Shown here piece after piece: positions 1 to 6,322 of a stretch of DNA of 9,315 bases. Each line of letters begins with the position of its first letter. Positions within the stretch are counted from its first letter, which is position 1. The notes under the pieces are model-generated. The model was not told the origin of the DNA and did not search any database. It was given only the letters and a program-made list of their open reading frames with translations. This DNA is from CAZXVW01 sp964644025. GTDB taxonomy: Bacteria; Acidobacteriota; Terriglobia; Bryobacterales; Bryobacteraceae. Where the stretch lies: assembly GCA_964644025.1 (NCBI GenBank), contig CAZXVW010000173.1, positions 1-9,315 on the forward strand. The letters run 5' to 3'. The translations under genes and the position numbers were made by a program.

Positions 1-470
1 CGGCCGGATTCTGGTTCTGGCGTTGGCGCCGGAAGCAGCACGAGAAGCCAGCCGCCCCGGCGCCGCCGCATGAGCGGGCGTTGCGTGAGCTCCGGAAACT
101 CATGGAAGAGGACCTGATCAGCAAGGGCGAGGCGAAACTGTTCTACCTGCGGGTCTCGGCCATCCTGCGGCACTACATCGAAGAGCGCTTCGGCCTGCGG
201 GCGCCGGAGAGAACCACCGAGGAATTCCTGCGCGACCTGCGCGGCGACCGGGCTCTGAATCCGCGCCAGAAGGAGCTGCTGAAACAGTTCCTGGAGCACT
301 GCGACTTGGTCAAGTTTGCCAACTATCAGCCGCGGCGCGAGGAGGTGAACAACACGGTGAACACCTGCGCACAGTTCATCGCGGAAACGCGAGCCACCGA
401 GCCGAAAGCAGCGGGATCGCCGGCGGGAGGCGCGGCCCCGGCGCTGACGGGAAACGGGGAGAAAGGCTAA
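1..470 (+). CDS. Membrane protein with cytoplasmic helical domain, first gene of the Bat operon (5' truncated)
   Basis: The reading frame is open from base 3 at the window edge to the TAA at 468-470, so this is the last 155 residues of a longer protein. A TTG at 81 could start translation, but the frame continues upstream with plausible protein, so it is not taken as the start. The visible part begins with the end of a membrane helix rich in Trp/Phe, followed by a basic RWRRK stretch (positive-inside, so the rest is probably cytoplasmic). A Pro/Ala linker and a helical domain of about 100 residues follow, with the motifs FYLRVSAILRHYIEERFGL and FLEHCDLVKFANYQP. The tail is low-complexity Ala/Gly. 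Similar small membrane proteins sit before batA in many Bat operons and are usually left unnamed. The helical domain resembles the C-terminus of BatD in this same operon. The missing N-terminus is probably periplasmic. Function unknown; a part in the Bat membrane complex is inferred from position. Confidence 0.8.
   Translation, partial: AGFWFWRWRRKQHEKPAAPAPPHERALRELRKLMEEDLISKGEAKLFYLRVSAILRHYIEERFGLRAPERTTEEFLRDLRGDRALNPRQKELLKQFLEHCDLVKFANYQPRREEVNNTVNTCAQFIAETRATEPKAAGSPAGGAAPALTGNGEKG
462..466 (+). promoter_or_regulatory. Ribosome binding site of batA
   Basis: AAAGG lies 6 bases before the ATG at 473, inside the end of the preceding gene and preceded by a second purine run (GGGGAG, 456-461). 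It supports the 473 start and suggests translational coupling. Confidence 0.55.
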
Positions 471-472
471 CC

Positions 473-1528
473 ATGTTTCGCTTCGCGTCTCCATGGATGT
501 TCCTGCTGCTGGGGCTGATCCCGGCCGCCTGGTACTGGAGCCGCCGCGGGAAGGCCCGGCCCGCGGTGCGTTTTTCCTCGACCGCGGAGGCGCGCGAGGC
601 GGGCCGCTCACTCCGCCAGGGGCTGCTCGGCGCGCCGCGCTGGCTTCGGATAGCGGCGCTGGTCCTGCTGGTCATCGCCCTGGCCCGACCCCAGCAGGGC
701 ACCGAGCGCGTGCACGACACCAGCCGCGGCATCGCCATCGAGATGGTGGTGGACCGCTCCTCCAGCATGTCGGCCCAGTTCCGCTACCGGGGCCGGAAGG
801 TTAACCGGCTGGAGGTGGCGCTGGAGCTGTTCCGCGAGTTCGTCCTGGGCGGGAGCGGCGAGTTGAAGGGACGGCCCGCGGACCTGATCGGGCTGATCAC
901 CTTCGCCCGGTACGCGGACACGATCTGCCCGCTGACGCTGGCCCACGACGCGGTGGTCGGCTTCCTGCCCACCATCAAGATCGTCCAGCAGCAGAGCGAG
1001 GACGGCACGGCGATCGGCGACGCCGTGGCGCTGGCGGCGGCGCGGCTGAAAACGGTTGAGGAGACGCTTGCCCGCCAAAGCGGGACGCGCCGGGACTACC
1101 AGATCAAAAGCAAGGTGATCATCCTGCTGACCGACGGACAGAACAATGCCGGCCGGCGCACGGTGAAGCAGGCCGCGGAGCTGGCCGCCTCCTGGGGCGT
1201 CAAGATTTACGCCATCGGTATCGGGGGGCGGACCGCCTCCACGATTCAGACCCCGTTCGGCATCTACACGATCCCGGTAGGCGAGGGCGTGGACGAGGAG
1301 GCGCTGAAAACCTTGGCGGAGACCACCGGCGGGATGTACCGGGTGGCTGAAGACGCCGGCGCGCTGCGCGCCATCTATGGCCGAATCGACCAGCTCGAGA
1401 AGAGCGAGATCGAAACCACGCGCTACCTGGACTACCACGAGCGCTTCACTCCCTTCGCGCTGGCCGGTCTGGCGCTGCTGGCGGCGGCGGTGCTGCTCGA
1501 ATGCACGCTGCTGCGGAGGATTCCATAG
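473..1528 (+). CDS. batA: BatA-type VWA-domain membrane protein
   Basis: This 351-residue protein has the usual BatA layout. There are two N-terminal membrane helices (about residues 7-22 and 57-71), a VWA domain (about 87-300) and a C-terminal membrane helix (about 327-344) followed by a short basic tail. The metal-ion-dependent adhesion site looks intact: DxSxS is D94-R-S96-S-S98, the conserved Thr is T179 (EDGTAIGDA), and the conserved Asp is D221 (LLTDGQNN). The VWA domain lies between the second and third helices and so is expected in the periplasm. In related operons BatA and BatB are thought to form a complex with the other Bat proteins, acted on by a MoxR-type ATPase. The ligand is not known. 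The ATG follows the previous stop by 2 bases. The first serine box reads DRSSSM, where BatB has DVSKSM; both satisfy the motif. The identification is strong by architecture and neighbours; the exact role is inferred. Confidence 0.9.
   Translation: MFRFASPWMFLLLGLIPAAWYWSRRGKARPAVRFSSTAEAREAGRSLRQGLLGAPRWLRIAALVLLVIALARPQQGTERVHDTSRGIAIEMVVDRSSSMSAQFRYRGRKVNRLEVALELFREFVLGGSGELKGRPADLIGLITFARYADTICPLTLAHDAVVGFLPTIKIVQQQSEDGTAIGDAVALAAARLKTVEETLARQSGTRRDYQIKSKVIILLTDGQNNAGRRTVKQAAELAASWGVKIYAIGIGGRTASTIQTPFGIYTIPVGEGVDEEALKTLAETTGGMYRVAEDAGALRAIYGRIDQLEKSEIETTRYLDYHERFTPFALAGLALLAAAVLLECTLLRRIP
1515..1520 (+). promoter_or_regulatory. Probable ribosome binding site of batB
   Basis: GGAGGA lies inside the last codons of batA, 13 bases before the ATG at 1534. 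The spacing is somewhat long, but the site lies downstream of the alternative in-frame ATG at 1501 and so argues for 1534. Confidence 0.5.
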
Positions 1529-1533
1529 GCGAT

Positions 1534-2544
1534 ATGCGGCTGCTCGACATCAGAATGCTGTACCTGCTCTGGAGCGTTCCGGTTCTCCTGCTGGTGCTGC
1601 TGTATGCCGCCCACCGGCGCAGACAAGCCCTCGAGCGGTTCGCCGAACCGGCCTTATTGCGCCAGATCAACACCAGCCTCAGCAGCGCCCGCCGCCGGTG
1701 GAAGGCGGCGCTCCTGCTCGCCGGGGTTGCGTTCGCCGTGCTGGCGCTGGCCCGGCCGGCCTGGAATCCGGTCGAGCAGACTGTCCAGCGCCGGGGGCGC
1801 GACGTGGTCTTCCTGCTCGACGTCTCCAAGAGCATGCTGGCCGAGGACCTGGCGCCAAACCGCCTGGAGAGAGCCAAATTGATTATCCTCGACGCGCTTG
1901 ACCGCGTCCAAGGCGACCGCGTGGCGCTGGTGGTCTTTGCCGGAACGGCCGTCATCAAGTGCCCGCTGACCCGCGACTACGGCTTTTTCCGGATGGCGCT
2001 CGAAGATGTCTCGACCGGCAGCGTCTCGCGCGGGGGCACGCTGATCGGCGACGCCATCCGCACGGTTATCGGGCAGGTGTTCGACCAGCAGGCCCGCAGT
2101 CACCGCGACGTCATCCTGATCACCGACGGCGAGGACCACGAAAGCTACCCCCTGGAGGCGGCCAAGAAACTGGGAGCGCTCGGCGTGCGTCTCATCGCCA
2201 TCGGGCTGGGGGACGAAAAACAGGGCCGGCGCATTCCGATCACCGGGCCCGGCGGGCGGCGCGTCTTCCTCCAGTACCACGGACGCGAAGTCTGGTCGAA
2301 ACTGGACGCCGACACGCTTCGTAAAATGGTGAATGAGACACCGGGGGGGCGGTACTTGAACGTGGCCACGGGCGCCATCGATTTCGGCGACGTTTACGCC
2401 AACCTGATCGGGCGCGCGGAAAAGGGCGAATTGGGATCGGCCCGGATGAGACGGTACGAGGAGAAATACCAGATCTTCCTGACGCTGGCGTTTTTCCTGC
2501 TGTTGATCGAGCTGGCGATGCCCGAGCGCAAGCCGGGCGCGTAA
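1534..2544 (+). CDS. batB: BatB-type VWA-domain membrane protein
   Basis: The protein has 336 residues from the ATG at 1534. An in-frame ATG at 1501 would add 11 residues overlapping batA. The 1534 start is preferred because it gives the short MRLLDIRMLYLLW N-terminus typical of the family and has GGAGGA upstream. Helices lie at about residues 8-23 and 54-69, a VWA domain follows from about 88 to 290, and a C-terminal helix spans about 312-329. The metal site is complete: D96-V-S98-K-S100, T169 (GGTLIGDA) and D198 (ITDGEDHES). Segments such as AEDLAPNRLERAK and VVFAGTA are characteristic of BatA/BatB VWA proteins. As with BatA, the VWA domain is expected on the periplasmic side. In Bacteroides fragilis, bat genes were linked to aerotolerance; the molecular mechanism is not known. 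The gene starts 5 bases after batA, and the two VWA proteins are probably ancient paralogues working together. Confidence 0.9.
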   Translation: MRLLDIRMLYLLWSVPVLLLVLLYAAHRRRQALERFAEPALLRQINTSLSSARRRWKAALLLAGVAFAVLALARPAWNPVEQTVQRRGRDVVFLLDVSKSMLAEDLAPNRLERAKLIILDALDRVQGDRVALVVFAGTAVIKCPLTRDYGFFRMALEDVSTGSVSRGGTLIGDAIRTVIGQVFDQQARSHRDVILITDGEDHESYPLEAAKKLGALGVRLIAIGLGDEKQGRRIPITGPGGRRVFLQYHGREVWSKLDADTLRKMVNETPGGRYLNVATGAIDFGDVYANLIGRAEKGELGSARMRRYEEKYQIFLTLAFFLLLIELAMPERKPGA

Positions 2545-2553
2545 GGCAGAGAA

Positions 2554-3348
2554 ATGAGGAACAGCACTTTCCGTTTCGCGACGCTGGCCTGGCTGGCCCT
2601 GTGGGGCGCGGCCGGCGGCGGGGCGCGCGCCGAATCAGCCCCGTCACTGGTGGCGAAAGGGAACAAAGCTTACGCCGAACGCCGGTACGAGGAAGCGCTG
2701 AACGCGTACCGGCAGGCATCGAAGGCGGCGCCGGAGGAAGCCAGGATCTGGTTCAACCAGGGCGACGCACTGTACCGGCAGGGCAAGTTTTCCGAGGCCA
2801 TCGACGCGTTCGAGCAAGCCGCCATTCGCAGCCGGGACCGCTCACTCGAGGCCCGGAGCAAATTCAATCAAGGGAACGCATCGTTTCGCCAGGGCGTCCA
2901 GATGGCCCAGGCCAATCCCGCCCAGGCGCTGGCCTCGGTGGAGAACAGCGTCCGGTTTTATCAGGACGCCCTTAAGCTGGACCCCGGACTCAACGACGCC
3001 CGGCATAACATCGAGGTGGCCCGCCACGTGATCGAGCGTCTCCGCCGGCAGATGAAGCAGCAACCGCGGCAGAACCAGCAGAATAACAAACAAAAACCTC
3101 AGAGCAAGAGTCAGCAACAGCAGAAACAGGCCGGCCAGCAGGAGCCTTCCGGTTCCGAGCGCCAGCAGCCGGCCGGGAACAACCAGCAGCAACAGCGGCA
3201 GCAAGAGCAGGCGCGCCGCGGCCAGCAGAAGGCAAAGCCGCAACCCGGCGAAAAGCCGGAAGACGTTCTGCGGCAGGAGCGGGAGAATCGCCGGCTCCGC
3301 CAGCTCCACGCTGCGGTGGCCATCAAGCCGGTGGACAAGGACTGGTAA
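2554..3348 (+). CDS. batC: BatC-type exported TPR protein with Gln-rich tail
   Basis: The protein has 264 residues. An N-terminal signal peptide (basic start, hydrophobic core about 8-20, Ala-rich end with likely cleavage near ARA-E, residues 25-27) sends it to the periplasm. Tetratricopeptide repeats follow at about 31-62 (GNKAYAERRYEEALNAYRQA) and 64-97 (WFNQGDALYRQGKFSEAIDA). A third, irregular unit covers about 101-150. Residues about 166-226 are low complexity, dominated by Gln with Asn, Lys and Arg. The last part is charged (EDVLRQERENRRLR) and ends in PVDKDW; a terminal DW after a Gln- or Lys-rich stretch recurs in BatC-like proteins as I recall them. TPRs bind partner proteins, so a scaffold role between the VWA proteins and BatD is plausible. 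It lies 9 bases after batB and 2 before batD. In some organisms this TPR part is fused to BatB; here it is separate. Confidence 0.82.
   Translation: MRNSTFRFATLAWLALWGAAGGGARAESAPSLVAKGNKAYAERRYEEALNAYRQASKAAPEEARIWFNQGDALYRQGKFSEAIDAFEQAAIRSRDRSLEARSKFNQGNASFRQGVQMAQANPAQALASVENSVRFYQDALKLDPGLNDARHNIEVARHVIERLRRQMKQQPRQNQQNNKQKPQSKSQQQQKQAGQQEPSGSERQQPAGNNQQQQRQQEQARRGQQKAKPQPGEKPEDVLRQERENRRLRQLHAAVAIKPVDKDW
3054..3240 (+). repeat. CAG/CAA-rich low-complexity stretch encoding the Gln-rich tail of BatC
   Basis: About 60 codons here are mainly CAG, CAA and AAC/AAT, giving runs such as QQQQ (187-190 of BatC) and NNQQQQRQQEQ (209-219). CAG and CAA are mixed, so this is not a pure triplet expansion. 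Selection for amino-acid composition is more likely than recent slippage. Confidence 0.7.
3337..3341 (+). promoter_or_regulatory. Ribosome binding site of batD
   Basis: AAGGA within the final codons of batC lies 9 bases before the batD ATG at 3351. It supports that start and coupling of the two genes. Confidence 0.55.
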
Positions 3349-3350
3349 TC

Positions 3351-5276
3351 ATGCTGGGAAACAGGTTCAGGAACGTATCGCTCGCCGCCTGGCTCGTTCT
3401 GTCTTTGCTGGCCGGCGCGCCGGCCCGGGCCGCAGGGCAGGGGCCGCTCACCGCCCGGGCGCTGGTCGAGAAAAACCGGGTCTTTCTCGGTGAGCCGTTT
3501 CTGCTGCAGATCCGTGTGGACGGCAGTGATTCGCCCGCCAAGCCGGACCTCGGCGGCCTGTCTGATTTCACCGTGGAGGACCTGGGCGGCCAGCAGAACA
3601 GTAGCCAGTCGGTCACCATCATCAACGGCCGGGTCAACCGCGTCATCCAGCACGGCTACATCTTCTCTTACCGGCTCACGGCGAAGAAGACCGGCCTGCT
3701 GAAAATCCCGGCGATTGCCGTGAGCGCGGGCGGGCGGACCGCGCTGACACAGCCGCTGACGATCCAGGTGACCGCGCCCGCCGAGACAAAGGATTTCAAG
3801 TTGCGGGTATCGTTGTCCGAACAAAAGGCCTACGTGGGCCAGCCAGTGTTGATGACCGTAACCTGGTACATCGGTAAGAACGTCCGGGACTTCTCCTTCA
3901 CCGTGCCCGTGCTGACCGACCGGCGTTTCCAGGTGGCCGACCTGCCGGCTCGATTCGATCCCAACCAGGATCTTCGCATCCCGATTGGCAACGCCCAGGT
4001 GGTCGCCAGGAAAGGACACGAGGAGTTGGACGGCAGACAATACCTGACGGTGCGGTTCCGGAAGGTCCTGATTCCGAAACAGGCGGGGTCGTTCACCCTG
4101 CCCCGGGCCACGGTTGCCGGCAAGGCTTTAGAAGGCTACCGGCGCGGCCAGCGCCGCAGTCTCTTCGACGATTTCTTCGACGACAATTTCTTCAACGACC
4201 AGTTCTTCCGGGACAACTTCTTTAACAACGACTTGTTCGGCTTCGGCCGGCAGCCGGTGTATGAGAGCTTTGTCGTCCCCTCCAACCGGCCGGCATTGCG
4301 CGTGCTGGAGTTGCCCGCCGCCGGGCGCCCCCCCGGTTTCAGCGGTCTGGTGGGCCGCTTCCGGATCACGGCCAGCGCGACACCGACGAAGGTGACGGTG
4401 GGCGACCCAATCACCCTCACACTGCGGGTCTCCGGTCCGGCCTACCTGGGCAACGTGGATCTGCCGCCGCTAGCTGACCAACCGGCGCTGGCGCAGGACT
4501 TCAAGATCCCCGCCGAGCGCGCCGCCGGGGTCATCGAAGGCAATGCGAAGAAATTCACCCAGACGATCCGGGCCCGCCACGCCGGCGTCCGGGAGATTCC
4601 GCCGATCGCGCTGAGCTATTTTGATCCGAAAACCGGCTCCTATCAAATCGCGCGGACCAAGCCCATTCCGCTCACCGTGAAAGGGACGCGCGTGCTGAGG
4701 GCCAGTGACGCCGAGGGCCGCGGCGAAGCAGCGCGGAAGCCCTCCAGCATTGAAAGCAACAAGGGAGGCATCGCGTACAACTACGGCGGGCCGGACGTGC
4801 TGGTGAACCAGGCGTTCGGGCTTTCGGCCTGGCTCGCCTCGCCCGGCTGGATCGCGGCGCTGGGGCTGCCCCCGCTGGTCTACTTTACGGTGCTGGGCTT
4901 CATCGGGTTCACGCGCTGGCGGGAAAGGGATCCACAGGGCCGCCGCGCCCGGCGGGCCTACCGGACCTACGCAAAGGCGGTGTCCTCACTCAGGGCCGCC
5001 GACACCGATGAATACTACGCCGCCCTGTTGGAGGCGCTGCGCCGCTACCTGGGCGATAAGTTCGGCCTGCCCCCCGGTGCGCTGACTTTCGCTGATGTCA
5101 GGCCCTTGCTCGAGCAACGAGGAGTTTCCGCTCAGAGTATCGACGCCGTGGGCCGCCTGTTCGAGCGGTGCGAAGCCGGCCGTTACGCAGGCCCCGCCCT
5201 CTCCGGGCAAACGCCAGCCGAGCTGGCCGAGGCGGCGAAAGAAACCATCAAGAACCTGGAGCAGATGCTGTCATGA
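3351..5276 (+). CDS. batD: BatD-family protein ('oxygen tolerance' protein)
   Basis: This 641-residue protein has the normal BatD length and layout. A signal peptide (about residues 1-27, with an ARAAG-type cleavage region) is followed by a beta-rich periplasmic part with a typical first domain (ALVEKNRVFLGEPFLLQI). A second domain begins near 149 (LRVSLSEQKAYVGQPV) and a third near 337 (FRITASATPTKVTVGDPI). A membrane helix at about 499-521 precedes a basic TRWRER stretch and a cytoplasmic helical domain (about 530-640). The three beta segments share the 'x-V-x-x-G-[ED]-P' turn seen in BatD repeats. Residues 272-296 form an unusual Phe-Phe/Asp-Asn repeat. The C-terminal helical domain (YYAALLEALRRYLGDKFGL, LFERCEAGRYAG) resembles the truncated first gene of the operon. 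BatD probably links periplasmic Bat proteins with the cytoplasmic side. No catalytic residues are recognisable. The stop overlaps the batE start (ATGA). Confidence 0.92.
   Translation: MLGNRFRNVSLAAWLVLSLLAGAPARAAGQGPLTARALVEKNRVFLGEPFLLQIRVDGSDSPAKPDLGGLSDFTVEDLGGQQNSSQSVTIINGRVNRVIQHGYIFSYRLTAKKTGLLKIPAIAVSAGGRTALTQPLTIQVTAPAETKDFKLRVSLSEQKAYVGQPVLMTVTWYIGKNVRDFSFTVPVLTDRRFQVADLPARFDPNQDLRIPIGNAQVVARKGHEELDGRQYLTVRFRKVLIPKQAGSFTLPRATVAGKALEGYRRGQRRSLFDDFFDDNFFNDQFFRDNFFNNDLFGFGRQPVYESFVVPSNRPALRVLELPAAGRPPGFSGLVGRFRITASATPTKVTVGDPITLTLRVSGPAYLGNVDLPPLADQPALAQDFKIPAERAAGVIEGNAKKFTQTIRARHAGVREIPPIALSYFDPKTGSYQIARTKPIPLTVKGTRVLRASDAEGRGEAARKPSSIESNKGGIAYNYGGPDVLVNQAFGLSAWLASPGWIAALGLPPLVYFTVLGFIGFTRWRERDPQGRRARRAYRTYAKAVSSLRAADTDEYYAALLEALRRYLGDKFGLPPGALTFADVRPLLEQRGVSAQSIDAVGRLFERCEAGRYAGPALSGQTPAELAEAAKETIKNLEQMLS
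4164..4238 (+). repeat. Five degenerate 15-base units encoding an xDxFF repeat in BatD
   Basis: Five consecutive 15-base units encode FDDFF, DDNFF, NDQFF, RDNFF and NNDLF (BatD residues 272-296). The protein period is exact, while the DNA units have diverged apart from the recurring TTCTTC. The segment lies between the second and third beta domains and is flanked by basic residues (RRGQRR) before and Gly-rich sequence after. Confidence 0.85.
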
Positions 5277-6097
5277 GACGCCGGCTTCGCAAGTGGATTC
5301 TCCTGCTCAGCCTGCTCACCGCCGCCGGTGCCGCCGCGGCCTCCCTGTCTCGCGCGGAGCTGAGCAACCTGCTCGGCGAAGCAAACACGCTGTTCCGCCA
5401 GGCCAACGATGCTTCCCTGCGCGACCCAGCCGCCGCGCGGGATCTCTACCGGCGCGCCGCCCTGCGCTACGAGCGAATTGTGCAAGAAGGCGGCATTCAC
5501 AACGGGAAACTGTTCTACAACATCGGCAACGCCTACTTCCGGGCCGGCGACATCGGCCGCGCCATCCTTAACTACCGCCGCGCTCAGCTTTACATTCCCG
5601 ACGACGCCAACCTGGCGCAAAATCTGAGCTACGCCCGGAGTTCCCGGGCGGACGCCTTCCAGGAGAAGCAGGAGACGCAGGTTCTGAAAACGCTACTGTT
5701 CTGGCACTATGACCTCTCACCGCGCCTGCGGAGCCTGATCCTGGTGATCGCCTGGGGCCTGTTCTGGGTTGCCGCGGCCATCCGGCTGCTGCGGCGCTCC
5801 TGGGCGCCCCGCCCGCTGCTGGCGGCGACCGGCGTGGTCGCTCTCCTGTTCCTGGGGTCCCTGGTGGCCGCAGCCACCGGCACCGGCCGGCGCCAACCCG
5901 GGGTCATCCTGGCCGAGCAAGTGATTGCCCGCAAGGGCGACGGCATCTCCTACGAGCCCAGCTTCAAAGAACCGCTGCACGCCGGCACGGAGTTCGTCCT
6001 GGCTGAGGCGCGGGGCGACTGGTGCCACATCGAACTACCCGACGGCCGGCGCTGCTGGATCCCGGCTGATAGCGCGGGACTGGTCAACCAGTACTGA
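5273..6097 (+). CDS. batE: BatE-type TPR and SH3-like membrane protein
   Basis: The start is the ATG at 5273, whose ATGA overlaps the batD stop. GGAG at 5258-5261 supports it, and it gives a proper signal sequence (MRRRLRKWILLLSLL). In-frame codons upstream to 5168 only mirror batD and are not used. The protein has 274 residues. In order: a signal peptide (1-24); a TPR region (about 29-122) with a clear unit NGKLFYNIGNAYFRAGDIGR and the following ALxY-type partner helix; two membrane helices (about 152-172 and 181-202); and a C-terminal SH3-like domain (about 209-270) with GDWCHIELPDGRRCWIPAD, typical of bacterial SH3b folds. Both the TPR and SH3 parts should face the periplasm. SH3b domains often bind peptides or cell-wall components, but no ligand is known for BatE. 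This is the last gene of the operon; the next gene runs the opposite way. Confidence 0.88.
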   Translation: MRRRLRKWILLLSLLTAAGAAAASLSRAELSNLLGEANTLFRQANDASLRDPAAARDLYRRAALRYERIVQEGGIHNGKLFYNIGNAYFRAGDIGRAILNYRRAQLYIPDDANLAQNLSYARSSRADAFQEKQETQVLKTLLFWHYDLSPRLRSLILVIAWGLFWVAAAIRLLRRSWAPRPLLAATGVVALLFLGSLVAAATGTGRRQPGVILAEQVIARKGDGISYEPSFKEPLHAGTEFVLAEARGDWCHIELPDGRRCWIPADSAGLVNQY

Positions 6098-6189
6098 CCA
6101 AGGGATGCGGCTGACGTCCTCCCGCCAGTGGCTCCTCCCGAAACAAGCACGAGAACACGCCCGTTCGTGGGGCGGGTCTGTTCACCCGC

Positions 6190-6209
6190 AGCCAGCCTAT
6201 TGGCTGGCT
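6190..6209 (+). terminator. Perfect 8-bp hairpin after batE, possible end of the Bat transcript
   Basis: AGCCAGCC, a TATT loop and GGCTGGCT form a perfect stem 92 bases after the batE stop. No T-run follows (TTGAGTTGG), so it is not a textbook Rho-independent terminator. It could mark the 3' end by stabilising the mRNA or acting with Rho. Confidence 0.35.
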
Positions 6210-6260
6210 TGAGTTGGCCGGACCAACAGGCCCGGCGCGGCCGGGTACGGCCGCCCCGCC

Positions 6261-6294
6261 AAGAAAGGGGGCTGCCCCTGACGGAGCAGCCCCT
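6261..6294 (-). terminator. Rho-independent terminator of the TonB-dependent receptor gene
   Basis: Read on the minus strand, GGGGCTGC and GCAGCCCC (6293-6286 and 6275-6268) pair perfectly around a 10-base loop, followed by CTTTCTT as a short T-rich tail. It begins about 30 bases after the receptor stop codon, which fits an intrinsic terminator. In the plus direction no T-run follows, so it acts mainly on the minus strand. Confidence 0.7.
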
Positions 6295-6322
6295 GGCTCG
6301 GGTCGAATCTGTCAGTAAAGAG

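Larger units (their letters stand above)
6098..6322. other. Non-coding interval between convergent genes, rich in inverted repeats
   Basis: These 225 bases separate the batE stop from the receptor stop. No convincing gene is present; an open frame crossing the interval (6128-6526, +) runs antisense into the receptor gene and has no recognisable features. The interval holds several short GC-rich inverted repeats in a row: a perfect 8-bp stem at 6190-6209, a 5-bp stem at 6213-6227 (GTTGG/CCAAC), a 6-bp stem at 6231-6245 (CCCGGC/GCCGGG), and the terminator-like hairpin at 6268-6293. It most likely serves to end transcription from both sides. Confidence 0.7.

Noticed and set aside
81..83. TTG as the true start of the first gene
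   Set aside because: The frame remains open to the window edge and encodes a membrane-helix end plus basic stretch and linker, matching the layout of BatD's C-terminal part. The gene is better read as truncated.
608..1438. 276-codon open frame on the minus strand inside batA
   Set aside because: It is fully antisense to a well-supported gene and has a biased Arg/Gln/Gly/Asp composition typical of shadow frames in GC-rich DNA. No domain is recognisable.
1501..1533. Longer N-terminus for BatB starting at 1501
   Set aside because: The extra 11 residues overlap batA and lie upstream of the GGAGGA site. The 1534 start gives the usual family N-terminus.
3111..4040. 309-codon open frame on the minus strand across the batC/batD junction
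   Set aside because: It is antisense to two well-supported genes. Its Cys/Leu-rich stretch is simply the reverse of the CAG/CAA region of batC.
5168..5272. Longer N-terminus for BatE starting at 5168
   Set aside because: It would overlap batD by over 100 bases and put an Arg/Pro-rich sequence before a perfect signal peptide. The ATGA overlap at 5273 is far more likely.
6156..6172. Short CGCCC/GGGCG inverted repeat as a further terminator
   Set aside because: It has only a 5-bp stem and no T-run, so it is not distinguishable from chance in GC-rich sequence.
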